Shown here: in pieces, positions 5,405-5,608 of the stretch
Layout of the letters: every line of letters starts with the position of its first letter
How positions within the stretch are numbered: the stretch's first letter is position 1
Assembly (NCBI GenBank): GCA_002329405.1
Contig: DCTE01000200.1
Location: forward strand, 1 to 5,608
Source of the DNA: Ruminococcaceae bacterium UBA1448
GTDB lineage: Bacteria; Bacillota; Clostridia; Oscillospirales; Ruminococcaceae
Length of the DNA: 5,608 nucleotides
Direction: 5' to 3'
Position numbers and translations under genes: made by a program
Notes under the pieces: generated by a model
What the model saw: only the letters and a program-made list of their open reading frames with translations
The model's database searches: none
What the model was told of the DNA's origin: nothing

Positions 5405-5608
5405 ATGATGCTGCGGATGCGTGCATATCAGGATGGAGACAGTTTCCCGGGATTTTCCCCCGAACCGGGTAAGGGGCTGTATTTTATCGCGCTGGACGGG
5501 GAACGTCTGGTGGGTTATTGCCGGTGGCGGCTGCTGCCGGGGAAGATCGGGATTGAAACGGTTGAGGACAGCGGGGACCCGCAGGTGTTTGACGGGCTGG
5601 TGCGCGGG
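5405..5608 (+). CDS. possible GNAT-family acetyltransferase, 5' part only
   Basis: Sixty-eight codons are open from ATG 5405 to the window edge with no stop, so the C-terminal part is missing. AAGGA (5388-5392) lies 12 bases upstream and GGAAG (5399-5403) is closer. A second ATG follows directly, and a third is at codon 5. The visible part has an N-terminal strand (MLRMRAYQDGD), then GLYFIALDGERLVGYCRWR, the two-strand pattern common in the first half of GNAT N-acetyltransferases, and then GIETVEDSGDPQVFDGLVRG, like the strand-helix that precedes the acetyl-CoA site. The acetyl-CoA-binding motif itself would lie beyond the window, so the family call is tentative. It may be partly co-transcribed with rluB by read-through of the hairpin between them. 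The reading frame is convincing as a gene; the function is uncertain. Confidence 0.65.
   Translation, partial: MMLRMRAYQDGDSFPGFSPEPGKGLYFIALDGERLVGYCRWRLLPGKIGIETVEDSGDPQVFDGLVRG

Overview
The window looks like chromosomal DNA from a fairly GC-rich Bacillota, probably a clostridial relative. This rests on the style of the proteins (a Bacillota-type uridine kinase, a cytosolic S9 peptidase, an RluB-type pseudouridine synthase), strong purine-rich Shine-Dalgarno sites and canonical vegetative promoters with 17-base spacers. The species cannot be named from the sequence alone.

Layout. Positions 1-569 (minus strand) hold most of a nucleotidyltransferase-fold protein that runs off the left edge. 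A 200-base divergent intergenic region (570-774) carries back-to-back promoters, one for this gene and one for the rightward operon. That operon has three tightly packed plus-strand genes: uridine kinase (udk, 775-1407), a prolyl-oligopeptidase-family S9 serine peptidase (1404-3395) and a Crp/Fnr-type regulator resembling E. coli YeiL (3386-4066). The junctions overlap by 4 and 10 bases, which implies translational coupling. A strong intrinsic terminator at 4194-4239 closes the operon.

The 480 bases from 4067 to 4546 contain no convincing gene. They hold the terminator, a possible decayed insertion-sequence end resembling the ISL3 family, a second weak terminator-like hairpin, and a near-consensus promoter (TTGACG, 17 bases, TATAAT) with a short leader for the next gene. 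That gene, rluB (4547-5314), encodes a 23S rRNA pseudouridine synthase. A strong GC hairpin follows it, and then the start of a possible GNAT acetyltransferase gene (5405 to the right edge).

How the genes may work together: uridine kinase salvages pyrimidine nucleosides, the peptidase degrades peptides, and the regulator is co-translated with both. In E. coli, yeiL also lies beside nucleoside-catabolism genes, so a nutrient-salvage unit with its own regulator is a reasonable inference, but it is not proven here. I found no CRISPR array, tRNA, rRNA, intact mobile element or defence system, and no strong sign of a wholly new system. The most unusual parts are the operon composition and the non-coding region 4067-4546.
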